Assembly (NCBI GenBank): GCA_949915775.1
Contig: CATLEG010000009.1
Location: 1-37,676, forward strand
Source of the DNA: an uncultured Candidatus Melainabacteria bacterium
GTDB taxonomy: Bacteria > Cyanobacteriota > Vampirovibrionia > Gastranaerophilales > Gastranaerophilaceae
DNA: 37,676 nt
Reading direction: 5' to 3'
Positions within the stretch are counted from its first letter, which is position 1. Every line of letters begins with the position of its first letter. Positions 6,176 through 14,415 of this stretch are shown piece after piece. The notes beneath the pieces were generated by a model. That model had not been told where the DNA came from and ran no database searches. It saw only the letters and a program-made list of their open reading frames with translations. The position numbers and the translations under genes were made by a program.

Positions 6176-7141
6176 ATGGAATTAAAAATTAAAAATGTTA
6201 ATACAACAACAAGTTCTGACGGTTCACAATACGGCAAATTCGTAATTGAACCATTAGAAAAAGGTTTCGGTACTACAATCGGAAACTCTTTAAGACGTGT
6301 GTTACTTTCAAGTCTTGAAGGAACTGCTGTTACTTCTGTAAGAATTGAAGGTATTACTCATGAATACACTGCAATTCCTGGTGTATTGGAAGATGTTATT
6401 GATGTAATGCTTAACCTAAAAGGCTTAGTTGTAAAAACCGATTCCAAAGAACCTCAACATTTGAGAATAGATGTTGATAGACCGGGTGCGGTTCTAGCAA
6501 GTGATATTCAGTTACCAGCTGGTGTTAAAGTTGTTAACCCTGACTGGTTAATTTGTACAGTTGCAGATGGCGGCAGCTTCCATGCTGATATTGTTGTTGA
6601 AACTGGTAAAGGTTATGTCGCACATGATGTACCTAGAGATTCTAAAGGTGTATCAATTGATGTTCTTCCAATCGATGCAACATTTATGCCAATCAAACGT
6701 GTAAGCTATAATGTTGAAAGCACTCGTGTTGGAGATTCTATTGATTTTGATAAATTAACTTTGGAAATATGGTCAAATGGTTCAGTAGATGTAACAAATG
6801 CATTAAGCTATGCTTCAAATCTTTTAATTGAACACTTTATGCAAATTTCAGCAATCACAGGTCAGCCAGTAATAGCACCTTCAATGGTTACAGAAGAAGT
6901 TGATGAAGATGAAGCTGAAAAAACAACTATGACTATAGAAGAACTTGAACTTTCAGTAAGAGCATATAATTGCTTGAAACGTGCAAGCATTAATTCTATG
7001 AGTGAATTATTGAAAAAATCAGAACATGATTTATTAAATATTAAAAATTTCGGTAAAAAATCATCAGATGAAGTTATCGAAAGACTTCACCACTTTGGTT
7101 TAGATTTAGCTCCAAACCCTGAAGTGGAAGAAGAAGTTTAA
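6176..7141 (+). CDS. rpoA: RNA polymerase subunit alpha
   Basis: 321 residues, typical length. Alpha-NTD at about 1-230: FVIEPLEKGFGTTIGNSLRR (assembly and dimerisation), then MPIKRVSYNVESTRVG. An acidic linker follows (EEVDEDEAEKT). Alpha-CTD at about 250-315: LELSVRAYNCLKRASINSMS and NIKNFGKKSSDEVIERL, the two helix-hairpin-helix surfaces that bind UP elements and activators. RBS TAGGAGAAAAAC. Copies 3 and 4 of the hairpin repeat flank the gene. Confidence 0.97.
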   Translation: MELKIKNVNTTTSSDGSQYGKFVIEPLEKGFGTTIGNSLRRVLLSSLEGTAVTSVRIEGITHEYTAIPGVLEDVIDVMLNLKGLVVKTDSKEPQHLRIDVDRPGAVLASDIQLPAGVKVVNPDWLICTVADGGSFHADIVVETGKGYVAHDVPRDSKGVSIDVLPIDATFMPIKRVSYNVESTRVGDSIDFDKLTLEIWSNGSVDVTNALSYASNLLIEHFMQISAITGQPVIAPSMVTEEVDEDEAEKTTMTIEELELSVRAYNCLKRASINSMSELLKKSEHDLLNIKNFGKKSSDEVIERLHHFGLDLAPNPEVEEEV

Positions 7142-7145
7142 TTTT

Positions 7146-7230
7146 GAAGGCAAGAAGTTCGGAGGGCAAGAAGGCAAGCCGTTTACATATAAAATAGCCT
7201 GACCTCTTGACATCCTGACCTCTGGTCCTC
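7146..7230 (+). repeat. Ribosomal-operon hairpin repeat, copy 4 (rpoA-rplQ gap)
   Basis: GAAGGCAAGAAGTTCGGAGG, then GCAAGAAGGCAAGCC, loop GTTTACATATAAAATA, and GCCTGACCTCTTGACATCC. Folding GGAGGGCAAGAAGGCAAGC against GCCTGACCTCTTGACATCC gives 14 of 19 pairs, with A-C and G-A mismatches spread through the stem. Confidence 0.8.
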
Positions 7231-7271
7231 ATAAATAGTAATAATAACAATAAAATATAAAGGACAAAAAA

Positions 7272-7700
7272 ATGAGACACCAAACTAAAAAACATACGCT
7301 AGGAAAAGCAAAGGATCAACGTGATGCTTTGTTGCGTTCTTTAGCTACTGAACTTTTTGTACACGGTGAAATCAAAACAACTATGGCGAGAGCAAAAGCT
7401 TTGAAACCATATGCTGAAGAAATTATCACCCTTGCAAAAAGAGGCGACCTTCATGCTCGTCGTCAGGCTGCTAAATTCATTTTTGACAAAGAAACAGGCA
7501 AATTTATGGATTTAGCAACTGGAGAAGTTTTTGAAGCACCTGTTGCTGATAAAAAATTAGCAGAAGAAACAGTTTTAAGAAAACTTTTCGTTGTTATCGG
7601 TAAAAAATATTCAGATCGTCAAGGCGGTTATACAAGAATATTTAGATTACCTCCAAGACGCGGTGACGCTTCTGAAATGGCTTTAATCCAGTTGGTATAA
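7272..7700 (+). CDS. rplQ: 50S ribosomal protein L17 (bL17)
   Basis: 142 residues. MRHQTKKHTLGKAKDQRDAL, then LRSLATELFVHGEIKTTMAR, is the conserved N-terminus. The C-terminus has YTRIFRLPPRRGDASEMALI. Residues about 75-100 (KFMDLATGEVFEAPVADKKL) are somewhat longer than the shortest L17 proteins. truA starts 3 nt after the stop, so the two are translationally linked. Confidence 0.95.
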   Translation: MRHQTKKHTLGKAKDQRDALLRSLATELFVHGEIKTTMARAKALKPYAEEIITLAKRGDLHARRQAAKFIFDKETGKFMDLATGEVFEAPVADKKLAEETVLRKLFVVIGKKYSDRQGGYTRIFRLPPRRGDASEMALIQLV

Positions 7701-7703
7701 GCC

Positions 7704-8477
7704 ATGCGTTATACGCTTCAAGTTCAGTATATCGGGAAAAATTATGCTGGAAGTCAAATCCAATTTGAGAATGGCAGGGAAATTGAAACTCCGACAATAC
7801 AAGGAGAACTTGAAAAAGCACTTTGTAAATTGAAAATCGGCGGATTTCCCGCTGAAAATAAAATCCGGCAAGTTAGAACAGTCTTTTCCGGACGAACAGA
7901 CAGAGGTGTAAATTCAGTTGGACAGGTAATTCATTTTGATACTGACAAATCTATTGTTGCTTCAAAGTTTGTCTATCAGTTGAATGAAATACTTCCAAAA
8001 GATATTTCTGTCAGTGACTTGAAAAGTGTTGATGATAGTTTTCATGCTCAAAAGTCGGCAAAACGCAGATATTACAGATATGTTTTTGTTAATCGTAAAT
8101 ATAAAAATGCGTTTGATGGCGATTTAATGAGAGTGAAATTCGACATTAACATTGAAAGAATGAATAAAGCCCTAAGTTATATTTTAGGCGAACATGATTT
8201 CTCAAGTTTCAAAAGTTCCGGAACGCTAAACCCGAGCAAAGTCTGTTTTATTGAAAAAGCTGTTGCAATGCGTGATGGTGATAAAGTGATTATTGATATT
8301 GTTGGAAACAGGTTTCTATATAATATGATAAGAACAATTGTCGGTACTCTTCTAGAAATAGAAGGGCATAATCGTTCGGCTGACCATATGTTAGAAGTTT
8401 TAAAAGCTTGTGACAGACGTAAAGCGGGACAAACAGTCAGTCCGTACGGGTTGACATTGATGAAAGTAGAATACTAA
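7704..8477 (+). CDS. truA: tRNA pseudouridine synthase A
   Basis: 257 residues. TruA makes pseudouridine at positions 38-40 of the anticodon stem-loop. The catalytic aspartate is D66 in FSGRTDRGVNSVGQVIHFDT. Other family blocks are AKRRYYRYVFVN and the C-terminal GNRFLYNMIRTIVGTLLEI. Start ATG 7704 lies 3 nt after the rplQ stop; its RBS must be in the rplQ end (weak), so coupling is likely. The rplQ-truA-rplM-rpsI order is shared with cyanobacteria and Firmicutes. Confidence 0.95.
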   Translation: MRYTLQVQYIGKNYAGSQIQFENGREIETPTIQGELEKALCKLKIGGFPAENKIRQVRTVFSGRTDRGVNSVGQVIHFDTDKSIVASKFVYQLNEILPKDISVSDLKSVDDSFHAQKSAKRRYYRYVFVNRKYKNAFDGDLMRVKFDINIERMNKALSYILGEHDFSSFKSSGTLNPSKVCFIEKAVAMRDGDKVIIDIVGNRFLYNMIRTIVGTLLEIEGHNRSADHMLEVLKACDRRKAGQTVSPYGLTLMKVEY

Positions 8478-8483
8478 AACTAT

Positions 8484-8518
8484 CACTTTGATAATATATT
8501 AATATAGCTATCAAAGTG
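8484..8518 (+). other. Intercistronic hairpin, truA-rplM
   Basis: Perfect 10-bp stem CACTTTGATA / TATCAAAGTG with a 15-nt AT loop and no U run after it. More likely an RNA processing or stability element, or a partial attenuator, than a full terminator. Confidence 0.5.
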
Positions 8519-8540
8519 GGCGAAAAAAGAAGGATAAGAT

Positions 8541-8978
8541 ATGAAAACATATTCAGCAAAACCTCTTGAAGTTGAAAGAAAATGGTATTTAATCGATGCT
8601 GAGGGCGAAGTTCTTGGCAGATTGGCTACCAGAATTGCTAATATTTTAAGAGGAAAAAATAAACCTGAATACACACCTAACGTTGATACAGGTGATTTTG
8701 TTATTGTAATCAACGCTGAAAAAGTTGTAGTTTCAGGTAAAAAAGAAACTGATAAAATTTATTACCACCACACTGGTTTCCCTGGTGGATTGAAATCAGC
8801 TAGCGTAAAAGAATTACGTGAAAAAGATGCAAGACTTTTAATTGAAAAAGCAGTTAAAGGAATGTTGCAGCATAACACTTTGGGTGATACTCAATTCACT
8901 AAATTAAAAGTTTACAACGGATCTGAACATCCGCACGCAGCACAAAAACCAATCGTTTTGGAAAAGGAGGCTAAATAA
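8541..8978 (+). CDS. rplM: 50S ribosomal protein L13 (uL13)
   Basis: 145 residues. [40 protein letters not shown] and [20 protein letters not shown] are the conserved blocks. RBS AAGAAGGA. The stop TAA overlaps the rpsI ATG by one base (TAATG), with AAAAGGAGG inside the last rplM codons serving rpsI. Confidence 0.96.
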   Translation: MKTYSAKPLEVERKWYLIDAEGEVLGRLATRIANILRGKNKPEYTPNVDTGDFVIVINAEKVVVSGKKETDKIYYHHTGFPGGLKSASVKELREKDARLLIEKAVKGMLQHNTLGDTQFTKLKVYNGSEHPHAAQKPIVLEKEAK

Positions 8979-9373
8979 TGTCTAATAATGAAATTATGGC
9001 TACAGGACGTAGAAAAACCTCTATCGCAGTTGTTAAACTTGTAAAAGGTAAAGGCAGAATTTTTGTTAACGGTAAAACTTTGAAAAACTATATCGGTAAC
9101 AGACCTGCTATCGAAATGTTAGTATATAGACCTTTAGTATTAACTGATAATCAAGAAAAATATGATGTGAAAGTAAAAGCAGTAGGCGGCGGTGTTGTTG
9201 CTCAATGCGGTGCTATCAGACATGGTATTTCAAGAGCGTTGGTTAAAGCTAATGAAGAATACAAAAACGTATTACGTTTAGAAGGCTTATTAACTCGTGA
9301 TCCACGTGTTAAAGAACGTAAAAAATACGGCCGCAAACGTGCAAGAAAACGTTTCCAATTCTCAAAACGTTAA
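8978..9373 (+). CDS. rpsI: 30S ribosomal protein S9 (uS9)
   Basis: 131 residues. MATGRRKTSIAVVKLVKGKG, GGGVVAQCGAIRHGISRAL and the C-terminal RKKYGRKRARKRFQFSKR; the last lysine-arginine reaches the P-site tRNA. I keep the ATG at 8978, which has an ideal RBS spacing; a second ATG 6 codons later is the family's more usual N-terminus. Last gene of the operon, followed by a terminator. Confidence 0.96.
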   Translation: MSNNEIMATGRRKTSIAVVKLVKGKGRIFVNGKTLKNYIGNRPAIEMLVYRPLVLTDNQEKYDVKVKAVGGGVVAQCGAIRHGISRALVKANEEYKNVLRLEGLLTRDPRVKERKKYGRKRARKRFQFSKR

Positions 9374-9386
9374 TTTTCAAATTATC

Positions 9387-9412
9387 AAAGACCGGTTTTA
9401 CCGGTCTTTTTT
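9387..9412 (+). terminator. Terminator of the infA-rpsI operon
   Basis: AAAGACCGG-tttta-CCGGTCTTTTTT, a 9-bp GC-containing stem followed by six T residues. It also forms on the minus strand after alkD, so it may serve both convergent units. Confidence 0.85.
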
Positions 9413-9472
9413 GTATGAATAAAAATGATTAAATAGATAATTGTTTATGCGTGTGATATGGTTAAGACTTTT

Positions 9473-10174
9473 TCAATTATTCATTCTCTTATTTTCTTTT
9501 TTAACTAATTTTTTTAGCTGAGATTTTGTATCTTTATCTATCCGAAAAGATTCACACATTTTTTGAATAGATTTATTGTATGTCCAAACATCAAGTTTTG
9601 ATACATTCAAATACTCCAAAGTTTTATCAGGAAATTTTACCATACATACAGAAAGTGCCCAGGCAGTACCCATTCTTGCGTAGTATCTGTCATCATTAAA
9701 TTCATCAATTTTTTGTAAAACTTTATCAATATATTCTTCATCTATAAAATGCGAAAGACACATTATAAAAGCAAAACGTTTTTCAAATTCTTTAGTGGAA
9801 TTAAAATATGATTGAATAAATTTCCAAACTAATTCTTTGTTTTTCTTTGTGAATTTTAATCCACCGCAAAAACAATCACAAACAGACCAGTTATCTATTT
9901 TAGGTACAAAATTTTTTATATATTCAAGAATTTTTTCAGGATTATCTTTAATTAATCCGATAATCATTCCTTGAATCATTGTTTCTTCCATATATTCACA
10001 ATTTTTGCAATCTAGGATAGTTTGCCAGTTTTCGTCAGAATATAAATCTTTTGCAATTTTTCGCAAAGTTGGAAGTCTTACTCCTAACACATTGTCAATG
10101 TTTGGAATTAATGAGGCTGAAAATTTTTTGTAATCTTTTTCTGATTCTTTTAATAATCTGGTTTTTAAATCCAT
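9473..10174 (-). CDS. DNA alkylation repair protein, AlkD-like HEAT-repeat glycosylase
   Basis: 233 residues, the length of AlkD. All-helical HEAT-like repeats. GVRLPTLRKIAKDLYSDENW is the N-terminal family block. DNWSVCDCFCGGLK holds the W96-x3-D100 pair matching the Trp/Asp of the AlkD DNA-binding groove, and GTAWALSVCMVKFP supplies a further Trp. AlkD enzymes release bulky or positively charged alkyl-purines without base flipping. The C-terminus is very lysine-rich. The start ATG overlaps the ispF stop by one base (TAATG), so the two are cotranscribed. Confidence 0.8.
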   Translation of the reverse strand: MDLKTRLLKESEKDYKKFSASLIPNIDNVLGVRLPTLRKIAKDLYSDENWQTILDCKNCEYMEETMIQGMIIGLIKDNPEKILEYIKNFVPKIDNWSVCDCFCGGLKFTKKNKELVWKFIQSYFNSTKEFEKRFAFIMCLSHFIDEEYIDKVLQKIDEFNDDRYYARMGTAWALSVCMVKFPDKTLEYLNVSKLDVWTYNKSIQKMCESFRIDKDTKSQLKKLVKKENKRMNN

Positions 10175-10644
10175 TATATTTTACCCAAAAGTATTGCGGC
10201 ATGTGCTTCTATTGCAAGTTCTTGTCCAACTGCATCCATTTTTTCATTAGTTTTAGCTTTTATTGATATGAATTCTGTTTCTAAAATATCAGAAAGCACT
10301 TCTTTCATCTTTGGAATATATGGCATCATTTTAGGACGCTGTGCAATAATATTACTGTCAAGATTAATTATTTTATAACCTTTTTCTTTAATTAGTTTAT
10401 ACACTTTTTTTAAAAGCAGCGTACTGTCTATGCCTTTGTAAAGGTTGTCTGTATCAGGGAAAAGTGTTCCGATATCTGATAAACAAAGTGCACCAAGCAT
10501 TGCATCAATTATCGCATGAATTAAAACATCAGCATCAGAATGGCCCAAAAGTCCTTTTTCGTGTGTAATTTTAATTCCGCCTATTATTAAATCGCGCCCT
10601 GTAGTAAGTTTGTGAATATCGTAACCTAGTCCTATTCTGTACAT
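10174..10644 (-). CDS. ispF: 2-C-methyl-D-erythritol 2,4-cyclodiphosphate synthase
   Basis: 156 residues, usual length. It cyclises CDP-ME-2-phosphate to MEcPP in the MEP isoprenoid pathway. Metal ligands D9 and H11 lie in GLGYDIHKL and H43 in HSDADVLIHAIIDAMLGA; DIGTLFPDTD and KAKTNEKMDAVGQ complete the active site. Starts with GAGAGGAAAT upstream on the minus strand. The gap to ppdK is divergent and must hold both promoters. Confidence 0.95.
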   Translation of the reverse strand: MYRIGLGYDIHKLTTGRDLIIGGIKITHEKGLLGHSDADVLIHAIIDAMLGALCLSDIGTLFPDTDNLYKGIDSTLLLKKVYKLIKEKGYKIINLDSNIIAQRPKMMPYIPKMKEVLSDILETEFISIKAKTNEKMDAVGQELAIEAHAAILLGKI

Positions 10645-10768
10645 ATTTCCTCTCTTTTTTACTTATTATTACACGAAATTTTATATTTATCAAAAATTTT
10701 TCATGTTCATGATACAATTTCCCTATAAAAGGATGATGATTAGTAAGAAAAAAAGGAGAAAAATTACT

Positions 10769-13429
10769 ATGACAGAAAAACGAGTATGGTTATTCAGAGA
10801 GGGTAATGCCGATATGCGCAATTTACTTGGCGGTAAAGGTGCTAACCTTGCTGAAATGACTAATTTAGGACTACCTGTTCCTCCGGGATTAACAATCACT
10901 ACAGAAACTTGTATGGATTATATTAACCACGGAAATAAAATGCCTGAAGGTTTGATGGATGAAGTTAAAGCAGCATTGAAAGATGTTGAAGCTCAAACAG
11001 GCAAAAAATTCGGTGACAGCCAAAACCCGCTTTTGGTTTCAGTTAGATCAGGTGCAAGACTTTCTATGCCAGGTATGATGGAAACAATTTTGAACCTTGG
11101 TTTGAACGACGAAACTGTTGAAGCAATGATTAAATTAACTAACAATCCAAGATTTTGCTATGATTCATACAGAAGATTTTTGACTATGTTTGGTTCTGTT
11201 GCCTGGGATATGGACAGACAAAAATATTTCGAATCAGAAGTTGAAAAAGTTAAAGAACGTGAAGGCGTTAAAGAAGATACAAAAATTTCAGCAGAAGGCT
11301 GGAAATCTTTAATCCCTGTATACAAAAAAGTTATCAAAGAAGTTACAGGTAAAGAATTCCCACAAGATCCATACGTTCAATTAGAAGAAGCTATCGAAGC
11401 AGTATTCAGATCTTGGAATATTCCTCGTGCAGTTGCTTATAGAAATATGAATAAAATCGACCACAATTTCGGTACTGCTGTTAACGTTCAAACAATGGTA
11501 TTCGGAAACATGGGCGATGATTGTGCTACAGGTGTTTCATTCACTCGTAACCCTGCTACAGGCGAAAACAAATTCTATGGCGAATATTTGACTAACGCTC
11601 AAGGTGAAGACGTTGTTGCAGGTATCAGAACTCCGAAACCTATCGCTGAATTAGAAACTGAAATGCCTGACTTATACAGACAATACGTTGATATTGCGAA
11701 AAAACTTGAATTAGGCTATAAAGATGTTCAAGATATGGAATTTACAATCGAAAAAGGTAAATTGTGGATTTTGCAAACTCGTAACGGTAAAAGAACAGCC
11801 GCAGCTGCTATCAGAATTGCTGTTGAAATGGAAAAAGAAGGTATTATCACAAAAGAAAGAGCAATCCAACTTGTTGATCCTTACAGTGTAAACCAAATTC
11901 TTTTACCTTGCTTTGATTCTAAAGCAATGGCAGATGCTCACAAGATTTGTACCGGTGTAAACGCATCTCCGGGTGCTGCTGTTGGTAAAATCGTATTTGA
12001 TACAGAAGAAGCAGCTCAACGCGGTGAAGCAGGCGAAAAAGTTATCCTTGTTCGTGTAGAAACTTGTCCTGATGATATTCATGGTATGGCTGTTTCTCAA
12101 GGTGTTTTAACATTACGCGGCGGCGCAACTTCTCACGCAGCAGTTGTTGCTAAAGGTATGGGTAAACCTTGCGTTTCAGGCTGTGAAGACTTGAAAATCG
12201 ACCTTGCAAACGAAACATTAACAGGATGCGATGGAAAAGTTTACCACAAAGACGAAATTATCTCACTTGACGGTGGCAAAGGTATCGTTATGGAAGGCGC
12301 TGTTAAACTTGTAGAAGCTCAAATTGATGATAACTGGAACACATTCTTCTCTTGGGTTGACGAAATCAAGAGAATGAAAGTTGAAGCTAATGCTGATACT
12401 CCTAAAGATATCGAAAACGCGTTGAAATTCGGTGCTGAAGGTGTTGGTCTTTGCCGTACAGAACACATGTTCATGGATCCAGACAGACTTCCTTGGGTTC
12501 AAAAAATGATTATTGCGGGAACTCCTGAAGCAAGAAAAGAAGCTTTAGCTAAACTTCTTCCAATGCAGTATTCAGACTTCTATGCAATGTTTAAAGCACT
12601 TGGCGACAAACCTCTTACAGTTCGTTTATTAGATCCGCCGCTTCATGAATTCTTACCTTCTAAAGAAGATTTAATCGCTGAAGTTGCAACTCTTAAAGCT
12701 CAAGGCAAAGATGCTTCTGAAAAAGAAGAAATGCTTCATATCGTTGAAGGCTTATCTGAATCTAACCCGATGATGGGATTACGCGGATGCCGTTTAGGTT
12801 TGACTTATCCTGAAATCAACGAAATGCAAGTAAGAGCAATCTTTGAAGCTTGCTGTGACTTGAAACGTGAAGGCGTTGCGGTTAAACCATGGGTAATGAT
12901 TCCTTTAATTGGTCACGTTAACGAACTTAAAACAGCTAAAGACATTTTAGTTCGTGTAGCAAGAGAAGTCATGGTTGAAAAAGGTACAGAAGTTGAGTAC
13001 AAATTTGGTACAATGATTGAAATTCCTCGTGCAGCTTTAACTGCAGATGAAATCGCTGAATATGCAGAATTCTTCTCATTCGGTACAAATGACTTAACTC
13101 AAATGACATTCGGTTATTCTCGTGATGATGCTGAAGGTAAATTCTTGAACAGATACGTTGAACAAAAAATCTTACCTTCTAATCCGTTCGAAACATTAGA
13201 CCAAAAAGGTGTTGGACAGTTAATTGAAATGTCTATGGAAAAAGGTAAATCAGTAAATCTATCGCTTGTCGGCGGTGTTTGCGGCGAACATGGCGGCGAT
13301 CCTGATTCAGTAAAATTCTGTGATAGAATCGGATTGAATTACGTATCTTGTTCACCGTTCAGATTACCGCAGGCAAAACTTGCAGCAGCTCAAGCGGTTG
13401 TTGAATCAAGAAAATTGGTTCATGCCTAG
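10769..13429 (+). CDS. ppdK: Pyruvate, phosphate dikinase
   Basis: 886 residues from ATG 10769 (AAAAGGAGAAAAA just upstream); 22 extra residues from an earlier ATG at 10703 include the RBS region and are not family-like. It interconverts pyruvate + ATP + Pi and PEP + AMP + PPi. N-terminal ATP-grasp domain (GGKGANLAEM; SVRSGARLSMPGMMET), central phosphohistidine domain with GGATSHAAVVAKG (H456, with the neighbouring regulatory-type Thr454), and C-terminal PEP/pyruvate barrel with GVCGEHGGDP (C838). Complete and intact. It suggests PPi-linked glycolysis or gluconeogenesis. The stop abuts a palindromic element. Confidence 0.97.
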   Translation: MTEKRVWLFREGNADMRNLLGGKGANLAEMTNLGLPVPPGLTITTETCMDYINHGNKMPEGLMDEVKAALKDVEAQTGKKFGDSQNPLLVSVRSGARLSMPGMMETILNLGLNDETVEAMIKLTNNPRFCYDSYRRFLTMFGSVAWDMDRQKYFESEVEKVKEREGVKEDTKISAEGWKSLIPVYKKVIKEVTGKEFPQDPYVQLEEAIEAVFRSWNIPRAVAYRNMNKIDHNFGTAVNVQTMVFGNMGDDCATGVSFTRNPATGENKFYGEYLTNAQGEDVVAGIRTPKPIAELETEMPDLYRQYVDIAKKLELGYKDVQDMEFTIEKGKLWILQTRNGKRTAAAAIRIAVEMEKEGIITKERAIQLVDPYSVNQILLPCFDSKAMADAHKICTGVNASPGAAVGKIVFDTEEAAQRGEAGEKVILVRVETCPDDIHGMAVSQGVLTLRGGATSHAAVVAKGMGKPCVSGCEDLKIDLANETLTGCDGKVYHKDEIISLDGGKGIVMEGAVKLVEAQIDDNWNTFFSWVDEIKRMKVEANADTPKDIENALKFGAEGVGLCRTEHMFMDPDRLPWVQKMIIAGTPEARKEALAKLLPMQYSDFYAMFKALGDKPLTVRLLDPPLHEFLPSKEDLIAEVATLKAQGKDASEKEEMLHIVEGLSESNPMMGLRGCRLGLTYPEINEMQVRAIFEACCDLKREGVAVKPWVMIPLIGHVNELKTAKDILVRVAREVMVEKGTEVEYKFGTMIEIPRAALTADEIAEYAEFFSFGTNDLTQMTFGYSRDDAEGKFLNRYVEQKILPSNPFETLDQKGVGQLIEMSMEKGKSVNLSLVGGVCGEHGGDPDSVKFCDRIGLNYVSCSPFRLPQAKLAAAQAVVESRKLVHA

Positions 13430-13550
13430 GAGCGTAGCGCGAGCAGAGGGCGAGACTTGTTGACAAAATGGCAAAGCCATTGTAGACAACAATCGAGACC
13501 CGTTAAGCGCGAACGAGTAAGAAGCCGCTTCACCCGCCATATTGGGTTTT
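13430..13550 (-). repeat. Palindromic element E5 directly after the ppdK stop
   Basis: Read on the minus strand it has TTCGCGCTTAACGGGTCT, an internal hairpin centred on ATGGCTTTGCCAT with TTGTTGTC / GTCAACAA-like arms, then GCCCTCTGCTCGCGC. This matches the E1 core at 29009-29104. Its outer arm GCGGGTGAAGCGGCT (13523-13537 complement) resembles the tRNA-Gly 3' end sequence found beside E1. No tRNA gene is next to it. The rest of 13430-13780 holds terminators and a 21-bp repeat, no gene. Confidence 0.65.
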
Positions 13551-13603
13551 GGAAATAAAGTTCAATATCGGTAGGGAAAAAGCTTAATCGCTTACAAATA
13601 ATA

Positions 13604-13638
13604 CAAAGACGGAGTTTTTAAACTCCGTCTTTGTTTGT
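13604..13638 (+). terminator. Terminator of ppdK
   Basis: 14-bp perfect stem CAAAGACGGAGTTT / AAACTCCGTCTTTG (13604-13617 and 13620-13633) followed by TTTGTAT. Confidence 0.85.
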
Positions 13639-13720
13639 ATATAGAAAAATATATTATAATAAGTTATCTAAATATATGAATTATCCGGTTAAGTTTTAAT
13701 TTTTAATAACGTTTTATGCA

Positions 13721-13748
13721 AAAAAGGAACTCAAAAGAGTTCCTTTTT
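13721..13748. terminator. Bidirectional terminator between ppdK and the 172-aa gene
   Basis: AAAAAGGAACTC-aaaa-GAGTTCCTTTTT, a 12-bp perfect palindrome with A and T runs on both sides. It probably ends the minus-strand gene at 13781. Confidence 0.8.
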
Positions 13749-13780
13749 CAAGGTTAGTTAAGGTTAGGAGTTAATTATTA

Positions 13781-14299
13781 TTATACGTATTCAGGTTTCC
13801 ATCGTTTAACTTCTTCGCTTTCAGCTTGTTTACAAGCTTCATATTCTTGATCTAGAAGTTTTAGTTGAGTTTCTAATTTTTGTTTTTCAGCCTGGATTTG
13901 TTTTTCCTGTTCATTCAAGAGTTTTTGTTCTTGTTTTCCCATTCTTTCTCGTTCCTGGTCATACATATTTTTGAAAATCCAGTTCTGATACATCTGTTGA
14001 TATTGAGGGTTACCCATTTGCTGCATTTGCATTCCAATCATAGGTCCCATCATCTGCATTTTTTGCTGCGCACCGAATAATGCACCATTGTGTGCATATT
14101 GCATGAACATCAACTGACGACCAAACATTGAACATGGAGTGTTCATCATATCGCTCATTGAAACTGAACCGTCTGCTATGTTTGCCGCATATTGCTGCAA
14201 ATCAGATAGTTTTCTTGTCAGATTCATCAAACGATAGTTCAAATCATGTCGTTGACGATTCAAGTCTAATTTTCGGTATGCGAAAATTAATAGAGACAT
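13781..14299 (-). CDS. Uncharacterised Met/Gln-rich coiled-coil protein (172 aa)
   Basis: Not recognised. The start has AGGAG 7 nt upstream. Residues 1-45 are a basic helical segment (LDLNRQRHDLNYRLMNLTRK). Residues 70-110 are unusually rich in Met and Gln (QQKMQMMGPMIGMQMQQMG). Residues 115-165 form a charged coiled coil (EKQIQAEKQKLETQLKLLDQ). No signal peptide or membrane helix. It is a single-gene unit between two terminators, downstream of clpP. Helical adaptor or secretion-related roles are conceivable, but nothing supports a choice. Probably lineage-specific. Confidence 0.6.
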   Translation of the reverse strand: MSLLIFAYRKLDLNRQRHDLNYRLMNLTRKLSDLQQYAANIADGSVSMSDMMNTPCSMFGRQLMFMQYAHNGALFGAQQKMQMMGPMIGMQMQQMGNPQYQQMYQNWIFKNMYDQERERMGKQEQKLLNEQEKQIQAEKQKLETQLKLLDQEYEACKQAESEEVKRWKPEYV

Positions 14300-14355
14300 C
14301 GTTTTACTCCTACCAAATTTTGTTAACTAACCTTTTTTTAACCTACATTTATATA

Positions 14356-14388
14356 AAAACATGCAATTTAAGAAAATTGCATGTTTTT
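14356..14388 (-). terminator. Terminator of clpP
   Basis: 15-bp stem AAAAACATGCAATTT / AAATTGCATGTTTTT with a 3-nt loop, T run on the minus strand, 28 nt beyond the clpP stop. Confidence 0.8.
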
Positions 14389-14415
14389 AACCCTGTTGTA
14401 AACTTTTGTAACAAA

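Noticed and set aside
4272-7230. CRISPR array
   Set aside because: The four repeats are about 85 nt, imperfect, hairpin-forming and separated by whole genes; there are no spacers and no cas genes.
10703-10768. Longer N-terminus for ppdK from an upstream ATG
   Set aside because: It includes the obvious AAAAGGAG ribosome binding site and non-conserved lysine-rich residues; the family starts at 10769.
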